From assembly GCA_026770025.1 (NCBI GenBank), contig JAMXDE010000041.1, positions 248,001 through 312,000 on the forward strand: DNA of 64,000 nucleotides, written 5' to 3'. Under the pieces are notes generated by a model, which was not told where the DNA came from, made no database searches, and saw only the letters and a list, made by a program, of their open reading frames with translations. The position numbers and the translations under genes are program-made. Source of the stretch: Craspedostauros australis (taxonomy: Eukaryota > Bacillariophyta > Bacillariophyceae > Mastogloiales > Achnanthaceae). This document shows positions 53,460-64,000 of this stretch, one piece after another. Positions within the stretch are counted from its first letter, which is position 1. Each line of letters starts with the position of its first letter.

Positions 53460-56399
53460 ATGTGGAGATCAAGCGAAGAGACGCAATCAAACAAGCAAGG
53501 AAGCATGAGCAGCGACAGGGGCAGCGAAGATGACCGATCCGCGGAGCAGGGCGACGATGCAGAACACAGCGCGACTGAGAATGCATCAAAGGGGGAAAAT
53601 GAAGACCGAAAGCCGAACGAGTCAACAGGGGAGCTGAATGAGGCGGTCGGTGAAGCTGGCGGCAACATGGATGCTAACGAGGGAGCCAACGATGGCGACA
53701 AGAAGAGCAGCGTTGATGTCATGCCGGATACTATAGTCACAGAAATGGTCGTAGCCAATCAAACACCAGAGCCGACAGCACAGCCACAGCCACCACCGCC
53801 GGCACCGCCAACACCAATACCAACAGCACCCACAAGACGAGCTCTGTCCATGGCACCCACAACGCGCCGCGGCCGACGAAGCGAGCGCTATAGCCATCGG
53901 TTTGCGGCGTTGCATGGCCCGCGTCGCGGTGCTTCCGCATCCAGCCCAACCGGAGACGGTGCAACGACCAGCGGGGCTGTCAGTTCGACAGAACCATCTC
54001 CACAAAAACCAGATGACTCCCATCGATCCATGCTGGTGAGATCCATGTCGGGGCCAAGTTCTTTTAGGCCGCATTCCCACAAGGGATCACGCGAAGAGTC
54101 ATCGCAACATCGGTACGATCAGCTCATAAAGCGATTCGTGGCAGAAGGGCCATCGACGACCGTGCAGCGCAACAGCATCATCAGCAGGCGGGGGCTGCAA
54201 ACGGATGAAGCATCGCTCTTGAATATGAAAGCAGTACATGCGGGGCCTGACGAAGACATTACCGTCTTGAAGGAGGTCAACAATAACAACCACACCGCAG
54301 TTGATGCAATGACTCCGATTTCGAGAAAAGATGAGCTTCATAGCACTGACGACGAGGATAATGGTCCGGAGCTTCTCGATGTAGCTACCGATAGCGATAT
54401 GGTTGTATCTCGTGAAAGAACGGCGAGATCCTCGCTGACGACATCGAATGTGCGTTTTGATGGCGGTAACAACCAAGCCGAAACAGCCGCCGACGGTCGA
54501 ATTTCCGCGTTCGGTATCACGCATGAGGCAACCGCTGGCAGTGGCGAATCTAATACACAGGGAACATCGCAATCTGGGGAACTACCAACAGCCAACACCA
54601 TCGCAGGCTCCACCGATAGCATGAACGATGTCACGTCTGCCGTTGCCATCGACAATGGCATGACGGCTGCTGACATTCGCGATACCATTCGTCACGAAAT
54701 GGAGCGATACAACCAGCAGATGAGCATGGTTCCCATCGCTGCGGTCGTTGCGGAACCTGTTCCATCTCAAACGGGAGTTGGCGATGCCTTGGGTTCTGAG
54801 TTGGACCATGGCGACGTTGACACCAACGGCGGTGACGACAGCGACAAGGGGACACGATCTCGCAAGAGGACCCGGGCCATCGTCATCGCGGCCTGCATTC
54901 TCGTATCGATCGCTGTCGCTATTGTAGTCGCTGTGGTTGTACTTTCGCAAAGCAGCAGCGGCGGCAATCCAACAAAAACGATAGACGGTGCCACCGTTGT
55001 CACATCGCAACCAACACATCTCCCGACCACGGCACCAACATCGCTGCCATCGCTGTCACCATCACGCACACCATCATTTGCACCATCAATACAACCGACC
55101 AACGAATTCAAGCAAATCGAGACATTCGATGCCATGGCGAATCTCCTTTTACCCACTCTTGAGCAACCGCCAGTGTCCATCACAAGATTGATGCTCAAGA
55201 GCAACGACACCATCGCATACCAAACATTGGACTGGATGGCGAACGGGAACAATTTCAACCCTTCGCAGCTGCTCGAACAGGACACCCCAGACGCCAAGAG
55301 ACGCCTCCTGGAGTACTACGCTCTCGTCAGCACGTACATCTCGATGGATGGTCCATCTTGGTCCAGTCAGTATTCCTTCCTCTCCGATGCGGATATCTGT
55401 CTGTGGGGCAACGGCACGAAGGGTGTGACCTGCGACAGTCCTCAGCTCGAGACGGAAGCCAACGGTCGAAGTGTCATCAGACTGGTGTTGTCTGAGAACA
55501 AGCTCAGCGGAAGCTTGAACCCGGCACTGTCCTTCCTGGCCAACCTGGAGGTGCTAGATCTCCACACGAACTCTATTGATGGATCCATCTCCACGCACAT
55601 TGGTGACTTGGACAAGCTCCAAACTCTGCGGTTGCACACAATGGACATATCTGGCAAGATTCCGTCAGAGATCGGCTTGTTGAACGAGCTTCGCCACTTG
55701 AACCTGGCCAGAACATCGGTGGGTGGGACTCTGCCACCGGAGATCGGCAACTGCACCTCGCTGGTCGAACTCGAAATCACTGACACCAACATGACAGGAC
55801 CCGTCCCGACAACGATCGGGGGACTAGACAAGCTGACGAAGTTCTGGCTGCAACGCAATCAACTGAACGGAACGATTCCCACGCAGATCGGCAACCTTAC
55901 TTCGGCGAAGACCGTCATGCTGTTTCTGAATGATCTGACTGGCCAAATCCCATCCGAAATTGGGTTTTTGACTGCCATGACGCGATTGTCAATACGTAGC
56001 AATGACTTGACAGGACAAATCCCTGAGGAGCTGGGCGACGCCACGGCTCTGCTTCACATGTGGCTGTATGGCAACGATCTGAACGGGACGATCCCAACCA
56101 CATTCGGCAATCTCGCGGAACTGAGCTTGCTTCAGATGCAGGAAAATGAGCTGACCGGCCCCATCCCGACCCAATTGGGTACAATGACGAGTATGACATT
56201 GCTCGACTTGAGCTACAATGCGCTGCGGGGGGAGATCCCGTCGCAGCTCGGCGGCATGCGGAGGCTGCGGGTGCTGGCGTTGCAGTACACCCAACTAACG
56301 GGGAGAGTTCCGATAGAGGTGAGCAGAATCAGAACGCTGCGGACGTTGACGACGTGGGGCACCAACGTGACTTCGGGTTGTCCATTGAATCGCTGTTGA
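53460..56399 (+). CDS. single-pass membrane LRR protein, diatom receptor-like
   Basis: 979 residues. The N-terminal 465 residues are disordered, acidic and Ser/Thr/Pro-rich. One membrane helix (about residues 472-495, AIVIAACILVSIAVAIVVAV) follows a basic stretch (KGTRSRKRTR). Next come a short PTS linker and a capping domain with YISMDGPSW and DICLWGNGTKGVTC, of the kind that opens plant-type LRR regions. Then come about twelve LRRs of 24 residues (for example LQTLRLHTMDISGKIPSEIG, LTKFWLQRNQLNGTIPTQIG). The basic residues before the helix and absence of a signal peptide suggest the N-terminus inside and the LRRs outside (type II). No kinase domain is present. In diatoms such proteins are suspected surface receptors; ligand unknown. 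A second possible start is the ATG at 53505. Confidence 0.88.
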   Translation: MWRSSEETQSNKQGSMSSDRGSEDDRSAEQGDDAEHSATENASKGENEDRKPNESTGELNEAVGEAGGNMDANEGANDGDKKSSVDVMPDTIVTEMVVANQTPEPTAQPQPPPPAPPTPIPTAPTRRALSMAPTTRRGRRSERYSHRFAALHGPRRGASASSPTGDGATTSGAVSSTEPSPQKPDDSHRSMLVRSMSGPSSFRPHSHKGSREESSQHRYDQLIKRFVAEGPSTTVQRNSIISRRGLQTDEASLLNMKAVHAGPDEDITVLKEVNNNNHTAVDAMTPISRKDELHSTDDEDNGPELLDVATDSDMVVSRERTARSSLTTSNVRFDGGNNQAETAADGRISAFGITHEATAGSGESNTQGTSQSGELPTANTIAGSTDSMNDVTSAVAIDNGMTAADIRDTIRHEMERYNQQMSMVPIAAVVAEPVPSQTGVGDALGSELDHGDVDTNGGDDSDKGTRSRKRTRAIVIAACILVSIAVAIVVAVVVLSQSSSGGNPTKTIDGATVVTSQPTHLPTTAPTSLPSLSPSRTPSFAPSIQPTNEFKQIETFDAMANLLLPTLEQPPVSITRLMLKSNDTIAYQTLDWMANGNNFNPSQLLEQDTPDAKRRLLEYYALVSTYISMDGPSWSSQYSFLSDADICLWGNGTKGVTCDSPQLETEANGRSVIRLVLSENKLSGSLNPALSFLANLEVLDLHTNSIDGSISTHIGDLDKLQTLRLHTMDISGKIPSEIGLLNELRHLNLARTSVGGTLPPEIGNCTSLVELEITDTNMTGPVPTTIGGLDKLTKFWLQRNQLNGTIPTQIGNLTSAKTVMLFLNDLTGQIPSEIGFLTAMTRLSIRSNDLTGQIPEELGDATALLHMWLYGNDLNGTIPTTFGNLAELSLLQMQENELTGPIPTQLGTMTSMTLLDLSYNALRGEIPSQLGGMRRLRVLALQYTQLTGRVPIEVSRIRTLRTLTTWGTNVTSGCPLNRC

Positions 56400-57052
56400 G
56401 TGTGTTCACTCTGTGCACAAATACCAGGTACTCTCGAAAAATTAAGAGAGCGTGACGCCCTTAGGTACGAGTAAATGAAGAGGCTATCCGCATAGCGAAT
56501 ACTTTGCAAACGCAGGCTTCAGGTACTTGTCTACAAATACCCCATTCAGGGTTCTCATGTAGTGATTTCCGAATTTTTAAGATCTGCAACAATAATAGAT
56601 CGTCATATCATGGTGTGGAGTGTATGTGTGAAGTTACAAGCTCCTGGTCCTTGTATTTAAAAAGTTTACTAGAATGTTATTCTGCAGATTTGACATATTG
56701 AAACGCGTTATTATTAGACAACTACTATTCGACTTCGCTGAATGGGGTCATACTCCACTCTACTAATGCGTGCACTCGACGCTACGCTATTTGCGTGGTG
56801 AAAGACTCGATCTTTATACTTTTATTGAGAAGGAGCGTAGACACGCGAGGGGTACGAGTATTGCTGCTGCTGTTCATAGGTCCGCATGATAGCAACCGAT
56901 TCTGTGTCATGATGTGGTAGATTTGCAATCATCATCTATTCTATTATATAATAGAATATTACAGTTGGCATTGGCAGGATCTGCTTCAATTCGCGCACCG
57001 GGATCCACGTCCACAACCCTACTCCAAGAGGCCGCAGGCCGCGACTGCTACC
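56400..57052. other. intergenic region between convergent genes
   Basis: A/T-rich 3' flanks of the LRR and CIA30-like genes. Nothing recognisable. Confidence 0.4.
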
Positions 57053-57667
57053 TTAGCAACCGACTGCCTTGATGCTGAAGAGATCAGTGACGAACTGTCC
57101 CTCGACTCCTTGGGCCCAGACCTCAATGAACTGGATATTGGACAGCACAGCTGGGGTTGGACAGACGCTTGGGTCGGTAGAGCAAGGGGTGATGATCTTG
57201 CCGGTGGCAAAGTCCCAGGAGCTGCTGAACTCGGTGAGTGGGATGGTGTATCCATTCTGACCTGATCCAGAGATGGGGATGGCAGCGCGCCACTCGAATG
57301 GAATTGGCATATTGTCACTTGGAGGAGTATCTCCGAAGGCTATGTAGTATCCATTGTAGCCGATGATGGAGTCCATTGTGATCTCGATGGCACCACAGCC
57401 AGCGATGCTGGGGAAGGACTTGGTGCCAACGGCCTTGACGAATCCTGGTCCGCCGATGAATGGCTGGTACTGGACAAACCCATCAAAGTAGGAACGATCG
57501 CCTGCCGGAAAGAGGGAGCCTGAGGATGATCCACCTGGGATGACGTCGTCGGTCTTCACCTCCCAGCCGCTGCCAGGGGGGAAGTTCTGCAAGAGGACGT
57601 CGGCGTTGGCGGCGGAGAACATGCCCATGAGGGTGGCAGCGATGGTGGAGGAGACGGAGAGCTTCAT
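57053..57667 (-). CDS. secreted CIA30-like domain protein
   Basis: 204 residues from the ATG at 57667. MKLSVSSTIAATLMGMFSAANA is a clear signal peptide. The rest is a beta-sandwich like CIA30 (complex I intermediate-associated protein 30): ENFPPGSGW-type start (here LLQNFPPGSGWEVKTDDVIP), GGPGFVKAVGTKSFPSIAGC, IEITMDSIIGYNGYYIAFGD, YTIPLTEFSSSWDF, and VLSNIQFIEVWAQGVEGQF. The GFxS-like ends and the closing FSIKAVGC match this fold, which often acts as a carbohydrate- or partner-binding module. Because it is secreted, a role at the cell surface is more likely than complex I assembly. Identification is by pattern. Confidence 0.75.
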   Translation of the reverse strand: MKLSVSSTIAATLMGMFSAANADVLLQNFPPGSGWEVKTDDVIPGGSSSGSLFPAGDRSYFDGFVQYQPFIGGPGFVKAVGTKSFPSIAGCGAIEITMDSIIGYNGYYIAFGDTPPSDNMPIPFEWRAAIPISGSGQNGYTIPLTEFSSSWDFATGKIITPCSTDPSVCPTPAVLSNIQFIEVWAQGVEGQFVTDLFSIKAVGC

Positions 57668-59430
57668 GGTGTTGTTTGTTTGATAGTTTGTTGTTGGCCT
57701 TTGGCGTTTGATGGGTGAATCAGTCCAAGTTTTGCTTTTTGTGAGGATGTGGAGACATTGTTTCCATTCATTGCCGGAGATACGAGCGATGTGAGCGCAC
57801 AAACGATGCGAGCACACAGGCGCCGCAACATGCAAACGACGCCCAAGGGCCGGACGTTGGAGGCTGGATTGGTTTTGGATACGATTCTACAGCCATTGCG
57901 GTAGGTGTCCTACTGCGAATCTGTCGCCGAGATGCTGACAACTGCCTGTATTTCATCTCCAATAATTCCCAACCATCGCAAGTGAGAAAGGAGGGAAGGA
58001 ATCAGAAACGATGAACCAGAATGTGGTTTTGAGGTGTCACCGACTGGGTCAGCATTTGCGAAGTTCCGTCCAGTGTCGCCTTGCCAGGAGGACAACGAGG
58101 ATGAATCCAGACGACATCACCGAGGATATAAATCCAAATGTTGGCAAGTATTGTATCCGACGATGTATATATATACACAGAAACGCGCCGGAGAAGCTGC
58201 CTTGGGATCATATGCATAGATCCTTCGGATCTTTCCCGTTTTCGCGAGATTCGGTGAAGGCAGTACTCTTGGCCGTATCCTGTCGCCGTCCGGCCAAGAC
58301 GATGGGGAGAGGATCCTGAGATTTATTACACGCGTGTGAGATCTTCATTCTCGAGTCGATGTCGATGAAACTGTGAGGGAGGACTTCGGAGAGATCAACG
58401 AGAAGAGGAACACAAGTGACTATCACCAATCCGAGCACTTTGCTTTGTCGTCGGTCCGCGAAGATGGCAACGAGTGTACGAGTACGACAGCGAGGAAAAA
58501 CCGAATCATAGGACCTGAATTGGCTGTTGATGCCGAAGGTCACCCCACCAAGCACTGTCGACATCACGACCACAAGAATTCACACAACCCAAATAATTTG
58601 TCCAGAATTTGGGTGTTGACATATTTTCTAGTCTTGCAAGAATGAAAAAGGACAGAACCACAGTTTCGATCAAGTTTGGCATCGTTTTCTTCGAAGCCGA
58701 CCTGTTGAGAGATGAATTCAACAATGGCGAGCAACGTCTTAACGGACTCCATCGGACAAAGTTGAACATGAGGACAAATCCGGACAAATCTGGGCAAATC
58801 CGAACTAGGTAGGTAAGGCAGACACCACTCTCCATCTTCGTCTCGCTGTTGTTAAAGACGTTCAACTGGAATGCACATAGACCGTTGTAAGTACCGCCAT
58901 TGCTATTATTGTGCTGCGCGTAATGAAACACGGAGGGGCGCTAGGAGAGCTGCGGGGGGTGGACGGCTGTCCATGTTAACGCCGCAGGTAGATCGCATCG
59001 CCAATACTGCGAAATTGTGTCGTCTGCCCGTCTGTGCGGCAAACATCATCATTTTTTGCCTCCGACCCATCAAGATCAGTTTCACGAACTCGCGAACCGA
59101 TCCAAACATCGTGGCAAGCAGATACGGACGTTATTACCGGTTATTTGAGCGTTAGACTGGGCACTTGCAGCTGAATCGTACGCAGCAGAGTAGAGACCAC
59201 GTGAGAGGTAAATGGCTCGTGCCTTGAGCTCATAATCCGTTGTTTACTTTCAATTCCATGCCTTTTCCCAGTAGGAGAGTTTGGTTTATCACTGACTCGT
59301 CGCTCTTTCTGAGCAACATGAGAGGAACAGCCTGAGGAGGCTACGATAATACTGGAGCTGCAGAATCGTGTAGTATCCGCCATGGCCGGCACAGCCTGCG
59401 TAGTGCGGCGTCTCCTATGACAATCATGTG
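57668..59430. other. intergenic region upstream of the second Copia element
   Basis: No gene supported. The left end of the second element may lie towards the right end of this stretch; its exact edge cannot be set because the matching 3' LTR is outside the window. Confidence 0.4.
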
Positions 59431-59863
59431 CTGATGTATATTGGTCAACATCAGAGGGACGTCAACTCAATGTGACGCATTTGCGCGATTGAGTGGCATC
59501 GATGGACGCATCGACCATGAGACCAACATGTGATTCCTTGAGTCAACCCGTCCGCTGTGACGGAACAGATCCTGGGTATATACAAAATTCCCGCTTCTCG
59601 ACTTCACCAGATATGGAAGGAACGCGCAGTAGCACGGAGCTACTTGTGGGATTAGGGCATGACGAGTATTAGAGCAGACACGCCTTGTTCCAGCATATGA
59701 TCTGCTATGTTGTGCTTGTTGGTCTGTTGTTTTCAGGCATCACGGAATGCATTCGCTTTGCTCACAATCTCCAAATCTCGCACGATTGAAACACGATTAA
59801 ACACAAACACAGACATCAACAGCATCAAACAAGCCGATATCGCAACATCCAAAGACATCCACG

Positions 59864-61360
59864 ATGGCAGGAGCAGCAGCCGAAATTCAGAATTACTTTC
59901 GCAATGTGCTACTGTTTCCGGATGATACGATTGGAGAGGCGATCAAGGAGCAGGGAATATCATCATTTGACGACCTGCTTTCATTCGACGACGACGATAT
60001 ACAGGCGTTGTGCGAACGCATTCGAAAAGGCAGTGGTTACATCGCAAATCCAGCATACGTACCCTCAAAGCCAGTCTCTGGGACACCGGTAATGATACGC
60101 AACCCAGGAGTGCCTCTTGGATGGGTATATGAGATGCGATTGCGGAAGCTTCGCTATCTTCGCTTTCACTACAGCCGCATTCAACGAACATTCACATCAT
60201 CAGGTGCCACATTATCCCGACTCAACGCAGCTTGGACCTTATTCAAGGACGAGAAACGAATCAAAGACAGTGATCCACTTCCAACACCCGAATTACTCAC
60301 CAAGGTGGACTCAGTCAGAGAGACACTGGAAGACATCCGCAATTACTTGGACAACACACTTGGGAGTCAAGACATTCCACTTGCATACGTTGTTCGACCA
60401 GATTCAGAGAAGCCAGAGGACAGAATTCCCGCTGTCACAACATCATTCGGAGAACCAACCATGTTGGACGAGCTGATTGACCGTGCACCCCACTCCGGTT
60501 CCATTTACAAAGCAGACAGAGCAGCAGTTTGGCAAATCGTTCGAGCTGCAACACACGGTGGTCCTGCTTGGAACTGGGTACAGGGATTCGAGAGATCGAA
60601 AGACGGACGAGCAGCTCATCAGGCGCTTGAGCAACACTATCGTGGAGACTCATTTCAAGCACGCACGAAAGCATCGGCTGACAAAACGATCGCTGAGACA
60701 TACTTCGACGGAAGAGCACGAAACTTCACGTTTGAGATGTACGCACAGCGACTGAATGCAGCCTTTGAAGATCTTGCGCAGGGAGGTGAACCGCAGATGG
60801 AAGAAGCAAAAGTCAGACGTCTTATGCGAGGAATCAGAGACCAACGTCTGTTCCCAGCATGTGAAGTTGTACGAGCAACAAAAACGTACAAGACAAGCTT
60901 TCATCGAACGGTGAACTACCTCGCAGAGTCTCTTGATCAGCGCACTGACACAACAACAAGTCGACGTATTGCAGGGATGCAAGGCAATAACAGGAAGAAC
61001 CGAGGTCGCTCAGGTGGCGGTGGAGGTCAAGGCCGGGGTGGCAGGGGCGGACGTGGTAAAGGCGGCGACAAAGGCAAACCACAATACAATGCCAACATGA
61101 ACGTAACCGACAGATATTACGACCGTGAAGAATGGGCAGTTATGTCTGCCGCACAGCGTGCACGTGCCATTGCACTTCGACAAGAACGAGACGCAAGAAG
61201 AGGAGTTGCATCACTTGATACGCAAGGACAGAGCAAACGTCAGCGAACAGATAGTCAGGACGCGACGACTCCTGTTGCCTCGGGAAGTGCCTCTGCCGAC
61301 CAGCGCAAGAGCGGCATCGGGGCATTCATGACACGTCGCAATCAACAAGGTCAATCCTGA
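59864..61360 (+). CDS. gag region of the second Copia-type element
   Basis: About 498 residues, starting at an ATG about 200 bases after the inferred LTR end. It has an acidic start (FDDLLSFDDDDIQALCERIR), a helical capsid-like middle (AHQALEQHYRGDSFQARTKA, with TYFDGRARNFTFEMYAQRLN), and a Gly/Arg-rich run (GRSGGGGGQGRGGRGGRG) in place of a zinc knuckle, then a Gln/Arg-rich tail. The middle is the conserved part known from diatom Copia gag. It would form the particle shell and bind the RNA. Confidence 0.85.
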   Translation: MAGAAAEIQNYFRNVLLFPDDTIGEAIKEQGISSFDDLLSFDDDDIQALCERIRKGSGYIANPAYVPSKPVSGTPVMIRNPGVPLGWVYEMRLRKLRYLRFHYSRIQRTFTSSGATLSRLNAAWTLFKDEKRIKDSDPLPTPELLTKVDSVRETLEDIRNYLDNTLGSQDIPLAYVVRPDSEKPEDRIPAVTTSFGEPTMLDELIDRAPHSGSIYKADRAAVWQIVRAATHGGPAWNWVQGFERSKDGRAAHQALEQHYRGDSFQARTKASADKTIAETYFDGRARNFTFEMYAQRLNAAFEDLAQGGEPQMEEAKVRRLMRGIRDQRLFPACEVVRATKTYKTSFHRTVNYLAESLDQRTDTTTSRRIAGMQGNNRKNRGRSGGGGGQGRGGRGGRGKGGDKGKPQYNANMNVTDRYYDREEWAVMSAAQRARAIALRQERDARRGVASLDTQGQSKRQRTDSQDATTPVASGSASADQRKSGIGAFMTRRNQQGQS

Positions 61361-64000
61361 CATGAGGTGGGAGGGCGACGCCATGCAACGGCGATCAGTC
61401 AGTCCCTTCCATCCGAGACACCGAGAGCCGAATTGGACTCACATGCTGACACTTGTGCTTTTGGTCCTACTGCATACATTGTACATCGAACTACACAGAC
61501 CGTCACAACATCGCCATTCTTGGACACATTGGGGGACGTCACCAACGTACCAATTGTCACAGCAGCGATTGCGTATGACGATCCTGTTTCGTACACCACT
61601 TACATCCTCTTCTTTCCTCAATCATTATATTTTGAAACCCTTCCTCATCCGCTATTGTGTCCGCATCAGATGCACATGGCGGGTATCATCGTCAATGAGA
61701 CACCTTTGGTCATGTTACCAGAGGAGAATCGTCATTCATACTCACATTCTATTCTTTCTTCACACCATGATTTGCATATCCCACTTCAGCTGAACGGAAC
61801 GGTATCCTATTTTCATATTCGACAACCAACGCGAGACGAGATACAGTCCGACAGAGATTGCGTCCATGTATACATGACATCAGATGCATATTGGGATCCA
61901 TCACAGCTGTCGTCAGGGGACGATGAAGCAGCAATACGCGCGAAGCTTCAAGCAGATCAACAGATGCATATTGAATCACCGATCAGACACGAGCATGACA
62001 ATCGAACAATACATCACACACGTACCTCGAATCGTAAGGGGACGATAACGCCAGAGCAGCTGGCAGCGAGATGGCGAATCGGAATCGAAGCAGCAAGACG
62101 AACACTTGATGTGACAACACAATTGGCAGTCCGTGACTTCACTACAACGACAGGAACACGTCGACTCAATCCTTATGCGATGCAGCTCCGATACCGACGC
62201 CTCAACACACAAATGTACACCGACACGATGTTCGCGAAGACGAAGTCCATACGTGGGAACATCTGTGCAATGATTTATTGTACACCATTTCATTGGGTCC
62301 GAGTGTACCCAATGGCGGCAAGGCGAGAGGCCGCGCAGACACTCGATGAGCTATTCAGAGATTACGGCATCCCACACACAATGATACCAGACAATGCACG
62401 AGAGCTAGTTGAGGGCAACTTCAAGAGCAAACTTCTCAAGGCTCAAGTCTCAATCCGTCCCGTGGAGGCGTATATTCACAACCAGAACAAAGCAGAGGCA
62501 ACGATCCGAGAACTTCGACGTCAATATCGGCGACTCATGACATCGACGAACACACCTGCATACTTGTGGGATTATTGTTTTGAGTACTGTGCAGAGATTC
62601 GAAGCAACACAGCACTTCAGATATATGATTTACATGGCCAGACACCAACTACAATCCTGACTGGCGATACCACCGACATCTCACACATTTCAGAATTCGG
62701 GTGGTTCGACTTTGTGTGGTACATGAATCTTCAGGGAGCAGACATGAACACAAAACATCTTGGTCGCTACCTCGGTCCGTCAAAGGCCGTGGGTGAAGCG
62801 ATGTGCTCGTACATTCTCACATCTTCTGGCGCTGTTGTTTCTAAATCCTCTGTCATTCCTTTATCCGATGTCGACCTCAACAGTGAAGCAGTCAAACAGC
62901 AACAATCCGACTTCATGTCCAATCTACGAAATAAATGGAAAGATCGAATGGAAGGCATCAAGCCAGGGGACGACGGAGACGACGTCGACGACACAGCCGA
63001 AGACATCGCATTCCTGGAACAGACTACATCATTGGAACCTTTGATTGAGCCAGCTGACGCCGACGAAGACGCATACGATCGATACCTGTCTGCTCGAGTC
63101 AAGCTACCTGCGGGTGATGACATCCAATTTGGTACTGTGAAGCGCCGAAAACGCGATGCGAGCGGGAAGCTGATTGGTCACTCACATTCAAATCCACTGC
63201 TTGACACGTCCATGTATGAGGTTGAATTTGTCGACGGGCACAGCGAAGTATTCAATGCGAATCAGATCGCGGAAAATATCTACGCGCGAACAGATGACGA
63301 CGGATACACAACACTCTTGATGGAGGACATCATCGACCATAAGCGACTCCCAACCGCAGCAACCGCTGATGACAAGACGACCACGAAGACGACCAAGGGA
63401 TGGAAGCTGTGTGTGTTATGGAAAGACGGGTCTACATCATGGATTCACTTACGCGATGCCAAGGAGGCTGACCCTGTGAAGACAGCCGAATATGCAACCA
63501 ACAACCAGCTCACCAATGAGCCTGCCTTTCGATGGTGGGTTCCATACACAATGAAGCGGCGCAACCGCATCCTGATGGCCAACCGTAAACGATACTTCCG
63601 ACGAAATGAGAAATATGGTCTCGAACTACCGAAGAGCGTCCAACGAGCTCTTGCAATTGACGAGGAAACAGGAACCGACTTCTGGCGCAAAGCGTTAGAG
63701 AAGGAGATGAAGAACGTTCGACCAGCGTTCGACATCAAGACCGAAGACACGAAGCCACCAGTCGGATACACCTACATTGCATGTCACATGATCTTCGATA
63801 TCAAAGTCGACCTCACACGAAAGGCGCGACTTGTGGCAGGCGGTCACATGACTGAAGCACCATCCAGCATAACATATGCCAGTGTGGTGACACGCGAAAG
63901 CGTTCGAATCGCATTCCTCTTGGCGGCGCTGAACGACCTCGATGTGCTTGCGGCAGATGTAATGAACGCATACCTCAACGCGCTATGCCGCGAACGCGTC
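61361..64000 (+). CDS. pol region (protease, integrase, RT start) of the second Copia-type element
   Basis: Near 61427 AELDSHADTCAFG is the protease active site (D-S-H-A-D-T-C type, common in diatom Copia). The integrase region includes DFTTTTGTRRLNP near 62140, GNICAMIYCTPFHWVRVYP, YGIPHTMIPDNARELVEGNF (an acidic catalytic position), and YIHNQNKAEATIRELRRQYR. The reverse transcriptase start is recognised by FWRKALEKEMKNVRPAFDI, KARLVAGGHMTEAPSSITYA and LAADVMNAYLNA at the right edge; the YVDD box is beyond the window. Between integrase and RT lies a D/E-rich linker with a chromo-like stretch (YEVEFVDGHSEVFNANQIAE). Confidence 0.85.

Larger units (their letters stand above)
59431..64000 (+). 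mobile_element. Copia-type LTR retrotransposon, cut by window end
   Basis: The left edge is approximate. A TATA-like stretch (GGGTATATACAAAATTCCCG, near 59574) and a primer-binding-like site at about 59666-59677 (GTATTAGAGCAG, one change from the initiator-Met tRNA type GTATCAGAGCAG) mark a 5' LTR ending near 59659. Gag begins at 59864, followed by pol with protease, integrase and the beginning of reverse transcriptase. Order protease-integrase-RT defines Copia (Ty1) type. The visible part is long and coherent, so the copy looks whole or nearly so and young. The right half and 3' LTR lie beyond the window, so completeness and age cannot be judged. Confidence 0.8.

Overview
This window looks like nuclear DNA from a pennate diatom, possibly Seminavis robusta or a relative. 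The evidence is: a secreted protein of the DUF7640 type with PTS-rich linkers; a leucine-rich-repeat membrane receptor of the diatom sort; a DUF6824 regulator; Copia-type retrotransposons; short GT-AG introns; and two plastid precursors whose presequences end in an alanine-phenylalanine (AF) cleavage motif of the ASAFAP class. The species is an inference from protein style, not a database match.

Layout. 0-9.7 kb holds an Asn/His-rich membrane-associated protein (open at the left edge), a small HAD-like protein, a two-exon exocyst Sec6-like gene and the large DUF7640-like protein. 10.8-18.3 kb is a young Copia-type LTR element with matching 615-bp LTRs, terminal motifs TAATAGAGC/GCTCTATTA and a 5-bp AAATA target duplication. 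It shows long ORFs but only an RNase H signature, so it looks non-autonomous. A small inverted-repeat element with TTAA ends (18.60-19.18 kb) lies next to it.

21.8-34.4 kb is an accessory island: an ankyrin gene, a Cys-rich gene, and two copies of an ankyrin + decayed BTB/POZ unit (24.47-26.47 and 32.2-34.4 kb). Between the copies lie the remains of a Ser/Arg-rich gene and weaker minus-strand coding traces.

35-57.7 kb is dense and housekeeping in character: a PrsW-type intramembrane protease with a Cys-rich N-terminal half, an FkbM-type methyltransferase bracketed by about 185-bp direct repeats, a two-exon syntaxin-16/Tlg2 Qa-SNARE, a DUF6824 protein, a plastid ABC1/UbiB atypical kinase, a two-exon mitochondrial HslV peptidase, a small plastid precursor, a CID (RNA polymerase II CTD-interacting) protein, a cyclin-Q-like protein, an LRR receptor and a secreted CIA30-like protein.

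From about 59.4 kb to the right edge lies a second Copia-type element with gag, protease, integrase and the start of reverse transcriptase, cut by the window end. The nuclear genes are independently oriented and form no operon. Shared themes are membrane traffic (Sec6, syntaxin-16), organelle quality control (HslV, ABC1 kinase) and surface or secreted proteins (DUF7640, LRR, CIA30-like). No tRNA, rRNA or CRISPR array was seen.
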